Shown here: piece by piece, positions 1-7,760 of the stretch
How the letters are laid out: each line of letters begins with the position of its first letter
How positions within the stretch are numbered: the first letter of the stretch is position 1
NCBI GenBank assembly: GCA_024230435.1
Contig: JAAERL010001005.1
Location: 1 to 64,000, forward strand
Source of the DNA: Desulfobacteraceae bacterium
GTDB lineage: Bacteria; Desulfobacterota; Desulfobacteria; Desulfobacterales; Desulfosarcinaceae
DNA length: 64,000 bases
Direction: 5' to 3'
Made by a program: the position numbers and the translations under genes
Notes under the pieces: generated by a model
What the model saw: the letters and a program-made list of their open reading frames with translations, nothing else
Told to the model about the DNA's origin: nothing
Databases searched by the model: none

Positions 1-139
1 ATACCATCTTGTATGTCTTTTTTCCCGTCTTCTGCGTTATGCCAAAGCCCGAATACGTTAAGTATGCAAACTTTGGCACGCCTTGAATACGAAAAAAAAT
101 CGAAGCTCAATCTGGTATATTCTTTTCCGCCAATCGCCT
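1..139 (-). repeat. Family 1 palindromic repeat, copy A (cut by window edge)
   Basis: Imperfect palindrome ending in AATCGCCT, with the internal GCCAAAG...CTTTGGC arms and the ATACCA/TGGTAT motif shared by the other family 1 copies. Its outer left end lies outside the window. It overlaps the last codons and stop of the adjacent methyltransferase gene. It has the same orientation as copies E and F. Confidence 0.85.
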
Positions 140-733
140 TAAGACTCCCAATGTTTTTGTCATGGGCAGTTTTTTAAAAAGACCGGATGCCAGCGCTTTT
201 TGATAAATCTGGCAGGGTGCTTGTCCGCCTTGGCAAGGGTCCATGAAGATATCATGGATTATTAAAAATCCTCCAGGCAGGATATGGCCGGCCCAGGCGT
301 TATAGTCGGCCAGAACCGTTTCATAAGCATGTCCGCCATCGATAAACACCAGTGCCAAGGGCGTTTTCCATGCTTGTGCAGCAATTAGGGAACGGCACAC
401 AATAGGCACTACGGTATCTTCCAGATTCGCCTTTTTTAAAGTATCTCTGAAAAAAGGCAGTGTATCAACTTCATATGAGCGGGGATTAAATACTGCAGGA
501 TCGAAGTATTCTTCTCCGGGCTGCTGTTCTTCAGAGCCGCGATGATGGTCTACAGAAAAAAGAATCCGTCCGTGTTCTAGGCACCCTTGACCTAAATAGA
601 CTGCTGATTTGCCGCAATAGCTGCCAATTTCCAAACACGGCCCCAGAGGCGCAGCTTGGCGGGCCAACTCGTACAATCGTTGTCCTTCATGCGGATCAAG
701 GAAACCTTTTACTTTTTCGGTTATAGAAAACAT
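107..733 (-). CDS. Class I SAM-dependent methyltransferase (Methyltransf_24-like)
   Basis: A 208-residue soluble protein. A glycine-rich motif, LEIGSYCGKSAVYLG (around residues 35-49), matches the SAM-binding loop after strand 1 of class I methyltransferases. FSVDHHRGSEE follows as the acidic strand-2 region, and a late LVFIDGGHAYE segment is typical of the Methyltransf_24 / cephalosporin-hydroxylase-like group. The substrate cannot be told. The gene sits alone between two oppositely oriented family 1 repeats. Its last ten residues (RRLAEKNIPD) and stop codon are encoded entirely by the end of repeat copy A, so the native C-terminus was probably replaced or extended when the repeat landed there. 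The start ATG at 731-733 is the only good candidate. Family call fairly sure; substrate unknown. Confidence 0.8.
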   Translation of the reverse strand: MFSITEKVKGFLDPHEGQRLYELARQAAPLGPCLEIGSYCGKSAVYLGQGCLEHGRILFSVDHHRGSEEQQPGEEYFDPAVFNPRSYEVDTLPFFRDTLKKANLEDTVVPIVCRSLIAAQAWKTPLALVFIDGGHAYETVLADYNAWAGHILPGGFLIIHDIFMDPCQGGQAPCQIYQKALASGLFKKLPMTKTLGVLRRLAEKNIPD

Positions 734-792
734 TTTCTACTTAGCGTCCTTTTCGAAAAATGGCTAAAATCCTGTATGGGAAATTGGTTCTG

Positions 793-968
793 AGGCGATT
801 AACGGAAAAGAATATACCAGATTGAGCTTCGATTTTTTTTCGTATTCAAGGCGCGCCAAAGTTTTGCTGATCAGTTTGCATACTTAACGTATTCGCACCT
901 TTGGCATAACGGCAAAAGACAGAAAAAAAGACATACAAGATGGTATATTCTTTAACTGCAAATTGCCT
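793..968 (+). repeat. Family 1 palindromic repeat, copy B
   Basis: A 176-bp element bounded by AGGCGATT and AATTGCCT, with inner AAAGAATATACCA-like arms and the central GCCAAAG/CTTTGGC palindrome. Orientation is opposite to copy A, so A and B flank the methyltransferase gene. Its right end forms part of the ftsK stop codon (TAG at 969-967 on the minus strand). Confidence 0.9.
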
Positions 969-3207
969 AAGGTATATCGTCATAATTGCCAACCAGCACT
1001 TGTCTTGGCTTGACGCCATCGGAAGGCCCTACAATCCCTTCCTGCTCCATCACCTCAATAATGCGGGCAGCGCGATTGTAGCCGATACGCAGATGCCGTT
1101 GAATCATGGAAATTGATGCTTGACGGGTTTTTGTTACCAAGACAACGGCGTCATCATAACGCTCATCATATTCAATTTGTTCGCCCTCCCGCTTTTCGTT
1201 GTTTGGGTTTTCAACTACAGTTTCATTATACTCGGGCGGCTTTTGTTTCTTTAAAAACTCGATGATTTGCGATAATTCGGTTTCGGAGATATAGGCCCCA
1301 TGGATGCGCTTCAGGCGTGCAGTTCCCGGTGGCAGAAAAAGCATATCTCCCATCCCCAGCAGGTTTTCGGCTCCGTTTGTGTCGATAATGGTTCGCGAGT
1401 CGATTTTCGATGATACCTGAAAAGTCAAGCGTGTTGGAAAATTCGCTTTAATAATACCGGTCAGTACATCAACAGATGGGCGCTGGGTGGCAAGGATTAA
1501 ATGAATACCAGCCGCACGAGCCATCTGGGCCAAGCGTGTCAATGCGACTTCCACATCCCGTGAAGCAACCATCATCATATCGGCCAGTTCATCAATAACA
1601 ATTACAATATAGGGTAAAACTTCGGGCTCCTGTTCAGCCTCACTTTCCGGGACCGGTTTTTTCTTGGCGTTTTCTATTTCGTGTTCTGCTTTTTGGTTGT
1701 ATTGGCTGATATTGCGGGCTTTTTTATTGGAAAGCAGCTCGTAGCGCCTCTCCATTTCCCTAACTGCCCAGAAAAGAGCATTGGTGGCCTTTTTAGCGTC
1801 GGTCACCACCGGTGTGATCAAGTGAGGTATACCGTCATATGCAGATAACTCAATGCGCTTTGGGTCCACCATGATCATTTTGACTTCGTCGGGCTTGGCT
1901 TTGTAAAGAATGCTGCAAATCATGGTGTTCAACCCCACGCTTTTACCTGCGCCTGTGGCCCCGGCAATAAGCAGGTGTGGCATTTTATCCATTTGGGAAA
2001 CAACTGGAGAGCCCTCAATATCCTTGCCGAGACATAGGGTTAGCTTGGATTTTGATTTTTCGAATGCCCGGGAGGCCACAATTTCTTTCATACGGACCGT
2101 TTCACGGTTTTCATTGGGAACCTCGATACCGATAACGTCACGGCCGGGAATCGGCGCCACAATACGAATACTGACAGCTCGCAAAGCCAAGGCTAAATCA
2201 TCAGTTAAATTAACAATTTTATTAATTTTCACACCGGGCGCAGGGGCGTATTCAAAGGTGGTGATTACCGGCCCCGGAGTGGCCGCGGTAACCTGGCCCC
2301 TTACACCGAAGTCCTCCAATTTTTGTTCCAGCAGTTTGGATTGCATGCGAAGGTTTTCTTCATTCACGGAATCCGGGCGGCTTTCTTGATTTTCTAGAAA
2401 ACTGACATCCGGTAGCTGAAACTTGCCGCCTTTGACCTTAATGTCCGGCTTTGAATTTTGGGCTTTTGCATTCGTCTTGGGCTTTGACCCGGCCTTAAGC
2501 TTTGATGTGTTCTTTTTCAAAGATGTTTGAATGACGATATCCTCCAAAGAAGCCTGGGATGTTTTTTTTGCCGGCTCCTTTTGTTTTTTTACAGGGCGGT
2601 TTTGCTTAATCAGTAAATTTTGTTGTTTTTCCTGTTTCTTTTTTTTCTTATCCGAACCGGCAAATACGTTTTTAACCCTGGTTAAAAATTTGAACACGAT
2701 AAAGCATAGTTTATTCAAAAAAGATACCAGCGAAAAACCGGTTGTCATGATAAAACCGATTAACCAGAGCAGTCCCAGAATAATTGCGCCGCCAGTATGG
2801 TTGGCATACTGAACCAAAAAAACTTTCACCGGAATCCCCACAATACCACTGGCGCGGTAGGTCGCATTCATTAAATCATAAGACTCTCCCCAGAAGGACA
2901 ACAAACTGCCCGTGGTCACCAAAAGCAAAATACCGCCAAGGACTTTTTGCCAAATGGCGCCTGTCTTGCCGCTAAAAAAACGGATACTGGCCATAAGCAT
3001 TAAAATCGGTACCCATATTGAACCCAAACCAAACAGACTTATCAGTACTGCGGCGGTATGCGCGCCGACAGTCCCAAACAAATTTTTTACAGGCTGGTCC
3101 GCTACCGCATTATGGATTGACGGGTCCGAATTCTGATATGAGATAATGCTGGTCATAGTAAAAATAACCAGAAACAAAAGTAGTAATCCGAGGATCTCTT
3201 TTCTCAT
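967..3207 (-). CDS. ftsK: DNA translocase FtsK/SpoIIIE
   Basis: A 746-residue septal DNA pump that clears chromosome ends and directs dimer resolution at division. About four hydrophobic membrane segments occupy residues 1-180. A lysine-rich linker (about 185-260) leads into the alpha/beta motor domain with Walker A GATGAGKS (around 415) and Walker B IVIDELADMM (around 540), followed by the QRPSVDVLTG segment. The C-terminal winged-helix gamma domain (about 680-740, ISMIQRHLRIGYNRAARI) reads polar KOPS-type sequences. The length is normal for a short-linker FtsK. It lies downstream of rnj and plsC on the same strand. The stop codon TAG is completed by the end of a family 1 repeat. Confidence 0.97.
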   Translation of the reverse strand: MRKEILGLLLLFLVIFTMTSIISYQNSDPSIHNAVADQPVKNLFGTVGAHTAAVLISLFGLGSIWVPILMLMASIRFFSGKTGAIWQKVLGGILLLVTTGSLLSFWGESYDLMNATYRASGIVGIPVKVFLVQYANHTGGAIILGLLWLIGFIMTTGFSLVSFLNKLCFIVFKFLTRVKNVFAGSDKKKKKQEKQQNLLIKQNRPVKKQKEPAKKTSQASLEDIVIQTSLKKNTSKLKAGSKPKTNAKAQNSKPDIKVKGGKFQLPDVSFLENQESRPDSVNEENLRMQSKLLEQKLEDFGVRGQVTAATPGPVITTFEYAPAPGVKINKIVNLTDDLALALRAVSIRIVAPIPGRDVIGIEVPNENRETVRMKEIVASRAFEKSKSKLTLCLGKDIEGSPVVSQMDKMPHLLIAGATGAGKSVGLNTMICSILYKAKPDEVKMIMVDPKRIELSAYDGIPHLITPVVTDAKKATNALFWAVREMERRYELLSNKKARNISQYNQKAEHEIENAKKKPVPESEAEQEPEVLPYIVIVIDELADMMMVASRDVEVALTRLAQMARAAGIHLILATQRPSVDVLTGIIKANFPTRLTFQVSSKIDSRTIIDTNGAENLLGMGDMLFLPPGTARLKRIHGAYISETELSQIIEFLKKQKPPEYNETVVENPNNEKREGEQIEYDERYDDAVVLVTKTRQASISMIQRHLRIGYNRAARIIEVMEQEGIVGPSDGVKPRQVLVGNYDDIP

Positions 3208-3278
3208 TGCTTATATCGCTTATTTCGCGTCCATCCGGAAATGTTCGATTTGCCTATTTCCGGAAAAGCCTTATTTAT

Positions 3279-4928
3279 TCAAATCTCAACAATAAAAGGT
3301 AAAATCACCGGTCTGCGCCCGATAGTAAAAAAGAAATACTGGCGCAGGGCTGTTTGGACCCTGTCCCGGATAATATCCGCGCGGTTTGACACTTCGGGCG
3401 GTACGTCTTCAACAATTTCAAGAATCACACATTGAGCGTCATCTAACAAGTGGCCGGTTTCCGTTTCAAAAACGAATCCCTTTGAAGCCAAATCCGGTCC
3501 ATAAATGATGACACCGGTCTCTTCATCAAAAGCCATGTTCACGACCACCATGCCCTCTTCGGAAAGCATGCGCCGCTCTTTTAACACAATCCTGCCTACA
3601 TCACCGACCCCTTTGCCATCGATCAACAAACGCCCGGTAACAACAGACTCATCTATATTAACATTATCCGGCCCAAAGGAAATAATCTGGCCGTTTTGAG
3701 CCAGTAAAATCCGCTTGGGGTCAATTCCCTGCTTTTGAGCCAACCGCGCATGCAGCACCAGATGCCTGTATTCACCGTGAATAGGGATAAAATATCGAGG
3801 CTTTGTGAGCCGGATCATCATTTTAAGCTCTTCTTGATAGGCATGTCCCGATACATGAATATCGGCGATTTTTTCATAAATCACGTCCGCTCCGCACCGG
3901 TACAGCTCGTTGATAATCGTGTTTATGGCTCTTTCGTTGCCTGGGATGAACTTTGATGACAGGATCACCGTGTCACCGTCTTTGATTCTGATTTGTTTAT
4001 GCGTCTGGGTGGCCATTCGCGCAAGGGCGGACATAGGTTCTCCCTGACTGCCCGTAGTAACGATAATGATTTCATCATCCGCGTACTGATCAATTTGATC
4101 GATACTGATTTCCATACCGACGGGTATTTTTAAATAGCCGAGCTGCTTTGCGATATTTACGGTTATAACAATGCTACGGCCATTGAAGATAATTTTCCGG
4201 CCGCATTCTTTGGCGATTTCGATAATCTGCTGAATCCGGCCGATATTGGAAGCGAACAATGCAATAATCATCCGGCCCTTACAATTGTGGCAAATCTGCA
4301 GCATGACTTTGCTGATTTGAGCATCGGACATCGTGGCCCCGCTGCTTTCCACGTTTGTGCTATCGGATAATAATGCAAGAACACCCTTTTTGCCATATTT
4401 GAAAAATTTTAAGACGTCTGTGGACATGCCTTCGATCCGGGTATCGCTGAATTTGAAATCCCCGGTATGGATAATGACACCCACAGGTGTATGGATAGCG
4501 ATGCCTACCCCATCCACCACGCTGTGATTCACACGTATGAATTCAAGTTCGAAGGGACCGATTTTCAAAGTCTCTTTAGGATGAACGGGATGCAGGCAAG
4601 TATGGTGTAACAACTCATGGGCTTCAAGCTTATGTTTTACAACTCCCAATGTAAAAGGGGTGCCGAAAACCGGAACACTGATCTGTCTAAGCAGGTAGGG
4701 CAAAGCACCGATATGATCCTCATGGGCATGGGTTAAAACAATACCGGCAATTTTGTTTTTATTTTCATGGATATATGTCAAATCGGGAATAACATAATCA
4801 ACCCCAAGCATGTGATCTTCCGGAAACATCAGCCCTGCATCAATAATAAAGATGGTTTGCTTGTATTCGAAAACCATCATATTAAGCCCGATTTCCCCTA
4901 AGCCGCCCAGAGGTATCACTTTCAGCAT
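3279..4928 (-). CDS. rnj: Ribonuclease J (beta-CASP metallo-hydrolase)
   Basis: A 549-residue enzyme of the RNase J family, which acts as 5'-3' exo- and endoribonuclease in RNA maturation and decay. The metallo-beta-lactamase motif HAHEDH is at residues 67-72. HTGDFKF, GRSIVI and the later HVSGHAYQEEL and PIHGEYRHL segments are the beta-CASP and metal motifs expected of the family. The C-terminal domain (about 450-549) ends normally. The start overlaps the end of plsC by 7 nt, so the two are probably co-transcribed and translationally coupled, with ftsK downstream. RNase J is typical of Firmicutes and Actinobacteria but is also present in deltaproteobacteria, which fits the inferred host. Confidence 0.95.
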   Translation of the reverse strand: MLKVIPLGGLGEIGLNMMVFEYKQTIFIIDAGLMFPEDHMLGVDYVIPDLTYIHENKNKIAGIVLTHAHEDHIGALPYLLRQISVPVFGTPFTLGVVKHKLEAHELLHHTCLHPVHPKETLKIGPFELEFIRVNHSVVDGVGIAIHTPVGVIIHTGDFKFSDTRIEGMSTDVLKFFKYGKKGVLALLSDSTNVESSGATMSDAQISKVMLQICHNCKGRMIIALFASNIGRIQQIIEIAKECGRKIIFNGRSIVITVNIAKQLGYLKIPVGMEISIDQIDQYADDEIIIVTTGSQGEPMSALARMATQTHKQIRIKDGDTVILSSKFIPGNERAINTIINELYRCGADVIYEKIADIHVSGHAYQEELKMMIRLTKPRYFIPIHGEYRHLVLHARLAQKQGIDPKRILLAQNGQIISFGPDNVNIDESVVTGRLLIDGKGVGDVGRIVLKERRMLSEEGMVVVNMAFDEETGVIIYGPDLASKGFVFETETGHLLDDAQCVILEIVEDVPPEVSNRADIIRDRVQTALRQYFFFTIGRRPVILPFIVEI

Positions 4929-5686
4929 AATGGCTCCTGCTTTGTTTCAGACGCCAATTCCTTCGTCATTACGGTCCGCACGTGAGCCATCAGGTCATCC
5001 TTGCCTTTTCGAGTATAGGATTTTGTATCAATAGCAGATTTTATATCGACAGTGACAATCTGCCGGCGAATGAGCAAGCTGTTCTTTGGCATTATGGCAT
5101 GGGTCCCCTTGATCACGATGGGTATGATTGGAGCAGCCGCATCAATGGCTAAAATAAATCCGCCCGTTTTGAACGACAGCAGACTCCCGTCGCTGCTGCG
5201 GGTTCCTTCGGGAAAAATCATAACCGAGGCTTTGCCGTCACGGATAATACCGGCAGCTTTTTTCAAACTCATAAAAGCGGATTTACGGTTGGACCGGTCG
5301 ATGCTGATATAACCTGCTCCACGCATGCCCCGTCCAAAAATAGGAATTTTAAAAAGCTCAGCCTTGGCCAGCCATCTAAACTGAAGATTCAACCTGGTAA
5401 ATAATACCGGGATATCAAAATTGCTTTGATGGTTGGACATAAGAATACACGATTTGTGTTTTTCAATATTTTCCAAACCATTAACAACAACCTGAATGCC
5501 GCTTACCCATAAAATCGACCAGGCCCATGTCCGCGCTACATATTGCACACTATTGCCGGTTTTTGAAAATAAAGAAAAAACAATGGCCGTAGTTCCAAAA
5601 AAAATGGTGGCCGCTATAACCCAGATATAAATCACCACGGTATGCACAAACACCTGGAACTTGTTGCTTGAAAATAAACTTTTCAT
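4922..5686 (-). CDS. plsC: 1-acyl-sn-glycerol-3-phosphate acyltransferase
   Basis: A 254-residue membrane-associated acyltransferase that converts lysophosphatidic acid to phosphatidic acid. A hydrophobic N-terminal anchor spans roughly residues 12-40. The catalytic NHQSNFD motif (HX4D) is at residues 85-91 and the FPEGTRS substrate-binding motif at 158-164. PIIPIVIKGTH near 190 is motif IV. It is the first gene of a plsC-rnj-ftsK run on the minus strand and overlaps rnj by 7 nt. It could instead act on another lysolipid, but the motifs are those of PlsC. Confidence 0.93.
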   Translation of the reverse strand: MKSLFSSNKFQVFVHTVVIYIWVIAATIFFGTTAIVFSLFSKTGNSVQYVARTWAWSILWVSGIQVVVNGLENIEKHKSCILMSNHQSNFDIPVLFTRLNLQFRWLAKAELFKIPIFGRGMRGAGYISIDRSNRKSAFMSLKKAAGIIRDGKASVMIFPEGTRSSDGSLLSFKTGGFILAIDAAAPIIPIVIKGTHAIMPKNSLLIRRQIVTVDIKSAIDTKSYTRKGKDDLMAHVRTVMTKELASETKQEPLC

Positions 5687-5721
5687 CTATCCGCCTTACT
5701 GGTCAACACTTTGAACAGGGA

Positions 5722-6054
5722 TCAGGTGATGATTCCCAATTGTTCAAAAACACCATCCATAAATTCTATGATCCAATTTCTTTGCCTTGTTGTGGCGTAT
5801 TGGATGCAATTACATCGAATCCTTTCCTGACTCCTAACCAGCAACTCACATACCAGACGATCAGGCAAAAGCTCCAACGCAACGTAATAAGGACCGCAAT
5901 CTAAGTGTTCTTTTTGGATATCCGTCAAGTACTCTGTATCAAGGCGGACCCAATAAAGCCCATCGAATCCTTTTACACTGTATCGCTCATCAAAAAAGGT
6001 TTTGATTTGTTTATGATCTTCAGGTCTTAATTCATCAATTACATATTGTTTCAT
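5722..6054 (-). CDS. Conserved hypothetical protein, 110 aa
   Basis: A 110-residue soluble protein that I do not recognise. It has no signal peptide or membrane segment. Visible features are an acidic N-terminal half with a DGLYWVRLD stretch, a DCGPYYVALEL strand, and two close cysteines in RIRCNCIQ. The aromatic-rich alternating pattern in the middle suggests a small alpha/beta fold. It ends 35 nt before the start of plsC and runs in the same direction, so it may be the first gene of that operon. The ATG at 6054 is the only reasonable start. Confidence 0.7.
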   Translation of the reverse strand: MKQYVIDELRPEDHKQIKTFFDERYSVKGFDGLYWVRLDTEYLTDIQKEHLDCGPYYVALELLPDRLVCELLVRSQERIRCNCIQYATTRQRNWIIEFMDGVFEQLGIIT

Positions 6055-6253
6055 AGTGCGGGCTACCTAGCATAAAACGCCAAAAATCGCAAGATATACG
6101 TAAAATGGCGCTCCCTAACAACAACTCCTTGGGGGAGCAGCTATCGAAAATTGGTTGTAATTCGACCGGCTCGGCTCGGCACGGCAGGTTATGGCCGTGG
6201 GAGAAATATTCCTAAGGAATTTTTAAGGCAAGAGTTCTTGGATTTTTATCAAA

Positions 6254-6282
6254 CCCCCGGCGCAGGCCGTTGCCGCCAGGGG
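6254..6282 (-). terminator. Terminator-like hairpin after ferredoxin gene
   Basis: On the minus strand CCCCTGGCG pairs with CGCCGGGGG around an 11-nt loop, with one bulged base. TTTGATAAAAA follows. It lies 30-60 nt downstream of the ferredoxin stop codon, as expected for an intrinsic terminator, though the U-tract is broken. Confidence 0.5.
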
Positions 6283-6312
6283 ATTGACTTAATAAATTCA
6301 ATTAGGTTTTTT

Positions 6313-6501
6313 CTAAGTTTCTTCGATGACGATAGCGCCTTCTTCACAAACCTCTACACAGCTTTCGCAGCCAAGGCACTCATCGGGATTAACCGCTTTT
6401 GATTTACCATCTTCCATCTCAAAAACCTCTACCGGACATACGTCAACACATTCTTCGCAACCAACGCACTTTTCCTCATTCACAATTGCATTAAATGCCA
6501 T
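6313..6501 (-). CDS. 2[4Fe-4S] ferredoxin
   Basis: A 62-residue acidic electron carrier of the clostridial type. Two CxxCxxCxxxC cluster motifs are complete: Cys12, 15, 18 and 22, the last followed by Pro, and Cys42, 45, 48 and 52, where the usual Pro is replaced by Glu. Such ferredoxins shuttle low-potential electrons in the cytoplasm of anaerobes. A strong ribosome site (AAAGGAGG) lies just upstream of the ATG. The gene is monocistronic: it is followed by a terminator-like hairpin and separated from its neighbours on both sides. Both clusters should assemble; the exact redox partner cannot be told from context. Confidence 0.95.
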   Translation of the reverse strand: MAFNAIVNEEKCVGCEECVDVCPVEVFEMEDGKSKAVNPDECLGCESCVEVCEEGAIVIEET

Positions 6502-6714
6502 TATAATGCCTCCTTTTAAGTGATTTATTATAGAAGTTGATTAGATCAACTTTTTAGCAACTGCCCAAATGAAACGCTGTATACCAATTAGTAAGGTCAG
6601 TCAAGCCTTCATATTGTTTTTTGAAAAATCATATTATTAATTTTTTACTTAAATATTGGAATGTTAAATACGAGCAGCAGTTTTAAGCCCCCAATTGCCG
6701 CATGCTAAATCGCT

Positions 6715-7716
6715 TTAATTTATCAAACCAAAAATTGTGTTCGAAGTGTGTTGCTCTCTGAAAAGCTTGGTATCTGATTCTTTGCCTCTTGCTATTTTTG
6801 ATAAAAACGCCTGCGGACTGCAACCGGCCAGACCATACAGGGTCAAATCAGACACCTGGTTATCTTCCTGGTCCAATTCATCCGCGTGTTGACGGGCAAA
6901 AGCAAGATCCCTGGCACAAGAAAGCTGCTTTAATTTTTCATCAAGGGTTTGATTTTTCAAATCGCTTCCGGCGCCTGAACCGGTATCCGTGATACCGCAT
7001 TGCATTAAACAAATCGCATCAGAAAATTTGTCCAATAAAGCTTCAAACACCGCCCGGCTATCGGTAATAAAGGCCGATGGCTCCACTTGGCAGCTTAACG
7101 CCAGTGTTGCCCAGGCCTGCAGCCTTTGGTCTGTCATATAAAGGCCATTGTCTTTGCAAATCATCTTCGAAACAGTATTCAAAACGTGATTCGATTGGGC
7201 TTGATCGCCTTCGAGCCGGTTATAGAGCTGGTTTTCAATCGTGCTGACCGAGTCTAAACTATTTTCCAATTCATATTGGATAGCATCGTATTCATGGGCA
7301 AGGCAAAGAAACAGCGCGGCCTGATAGATCGGATTGTCCACGGGTTGCTCATAAGTCTTGCCATAGTTCCGGATTCGGGAACTGATTTGCGTTGGTGAAT
7401 TTTCATCCGCCAGGGGCGCTTTTGCATCCATGGCCTTGTAAAACGCTGCAAGATCTACCGCCTTGCCCTGATGTAACGATGCCCAGTGCTTGTATTCCGC
7501 CAAGATAGCATTTAGGGTATCTTGATCAATTCGGGAAGGCGCTTTGATCTCCAGCTCGCCGATATTAGTCAAAGACTGAACCGGATCGGCCATGGGCTTG
7601 AAGACGGGCTGACAAACGATAATTTTTGAACTTACGCTCCGCAGTGCGCAAAAGATTGTTTCCGGTAAAAAAGTAAATGGCATATAACTTATCATGGTAT
7701 ACTCATTCTTGTTCAT
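6715..7716 (-). CDS. Hypothetical protein downstream of cysK-cysS fusion
   Basis: About 333 residues from the ATG at 7716; an upstream in-frame extension would overlap the preceding fusion gene, so I chose the internal start. I do not recognise the family. The N-terminus reads MPFTFLPETIFCALRSVSSKIIVCQP and resembles a compact alpha/beta start. The rest is helical and acidic with few glycines (residues about 90-330), including a run QAALFLCLAHEYDAIQYELE. There is no signal peptide or membrane span, so it is probably cytoplasmic. It begins 45 nt after the fusion gene, on the same strand, and may be co-transcribed with it and tmk. Whether it helps the fusion protein is unknown. Confidence 0.65.
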   Translation of the reverse strand: MNKNEYTMISYMPFTFLPETIFCALRSVSSKIIVCQPVFKPMADPVQSLTNIGELEIKAPSRIDQDTLNAILAEYKHWASLHQGKAVDLAAFYKAMDAKAPLADENSPTQISSRIRNYGKTYEQPVDNPIYQAALFLCLAHEYDAIQYELENSLDSVSTIENQLYNRLEGDQAQSNHVLNTVSKMICKDNGLYMTDQRLQAWATLALSCQVEPSAFITDSRAVFEALLDKFSDAICLMQCGITDTGSGAGSDLKNQTLDEKLKQLSCARDLAFARQHADELDQEDNQVSDLTLYGLAGCSPQAFLSKIARGKESDTKLFREQHTSNTIFGLIN

Positions 7717-7760
7717 CTGAAAAATGCCGCCCCGAGGGCGGCTATTTGCGTAAGAGACAT

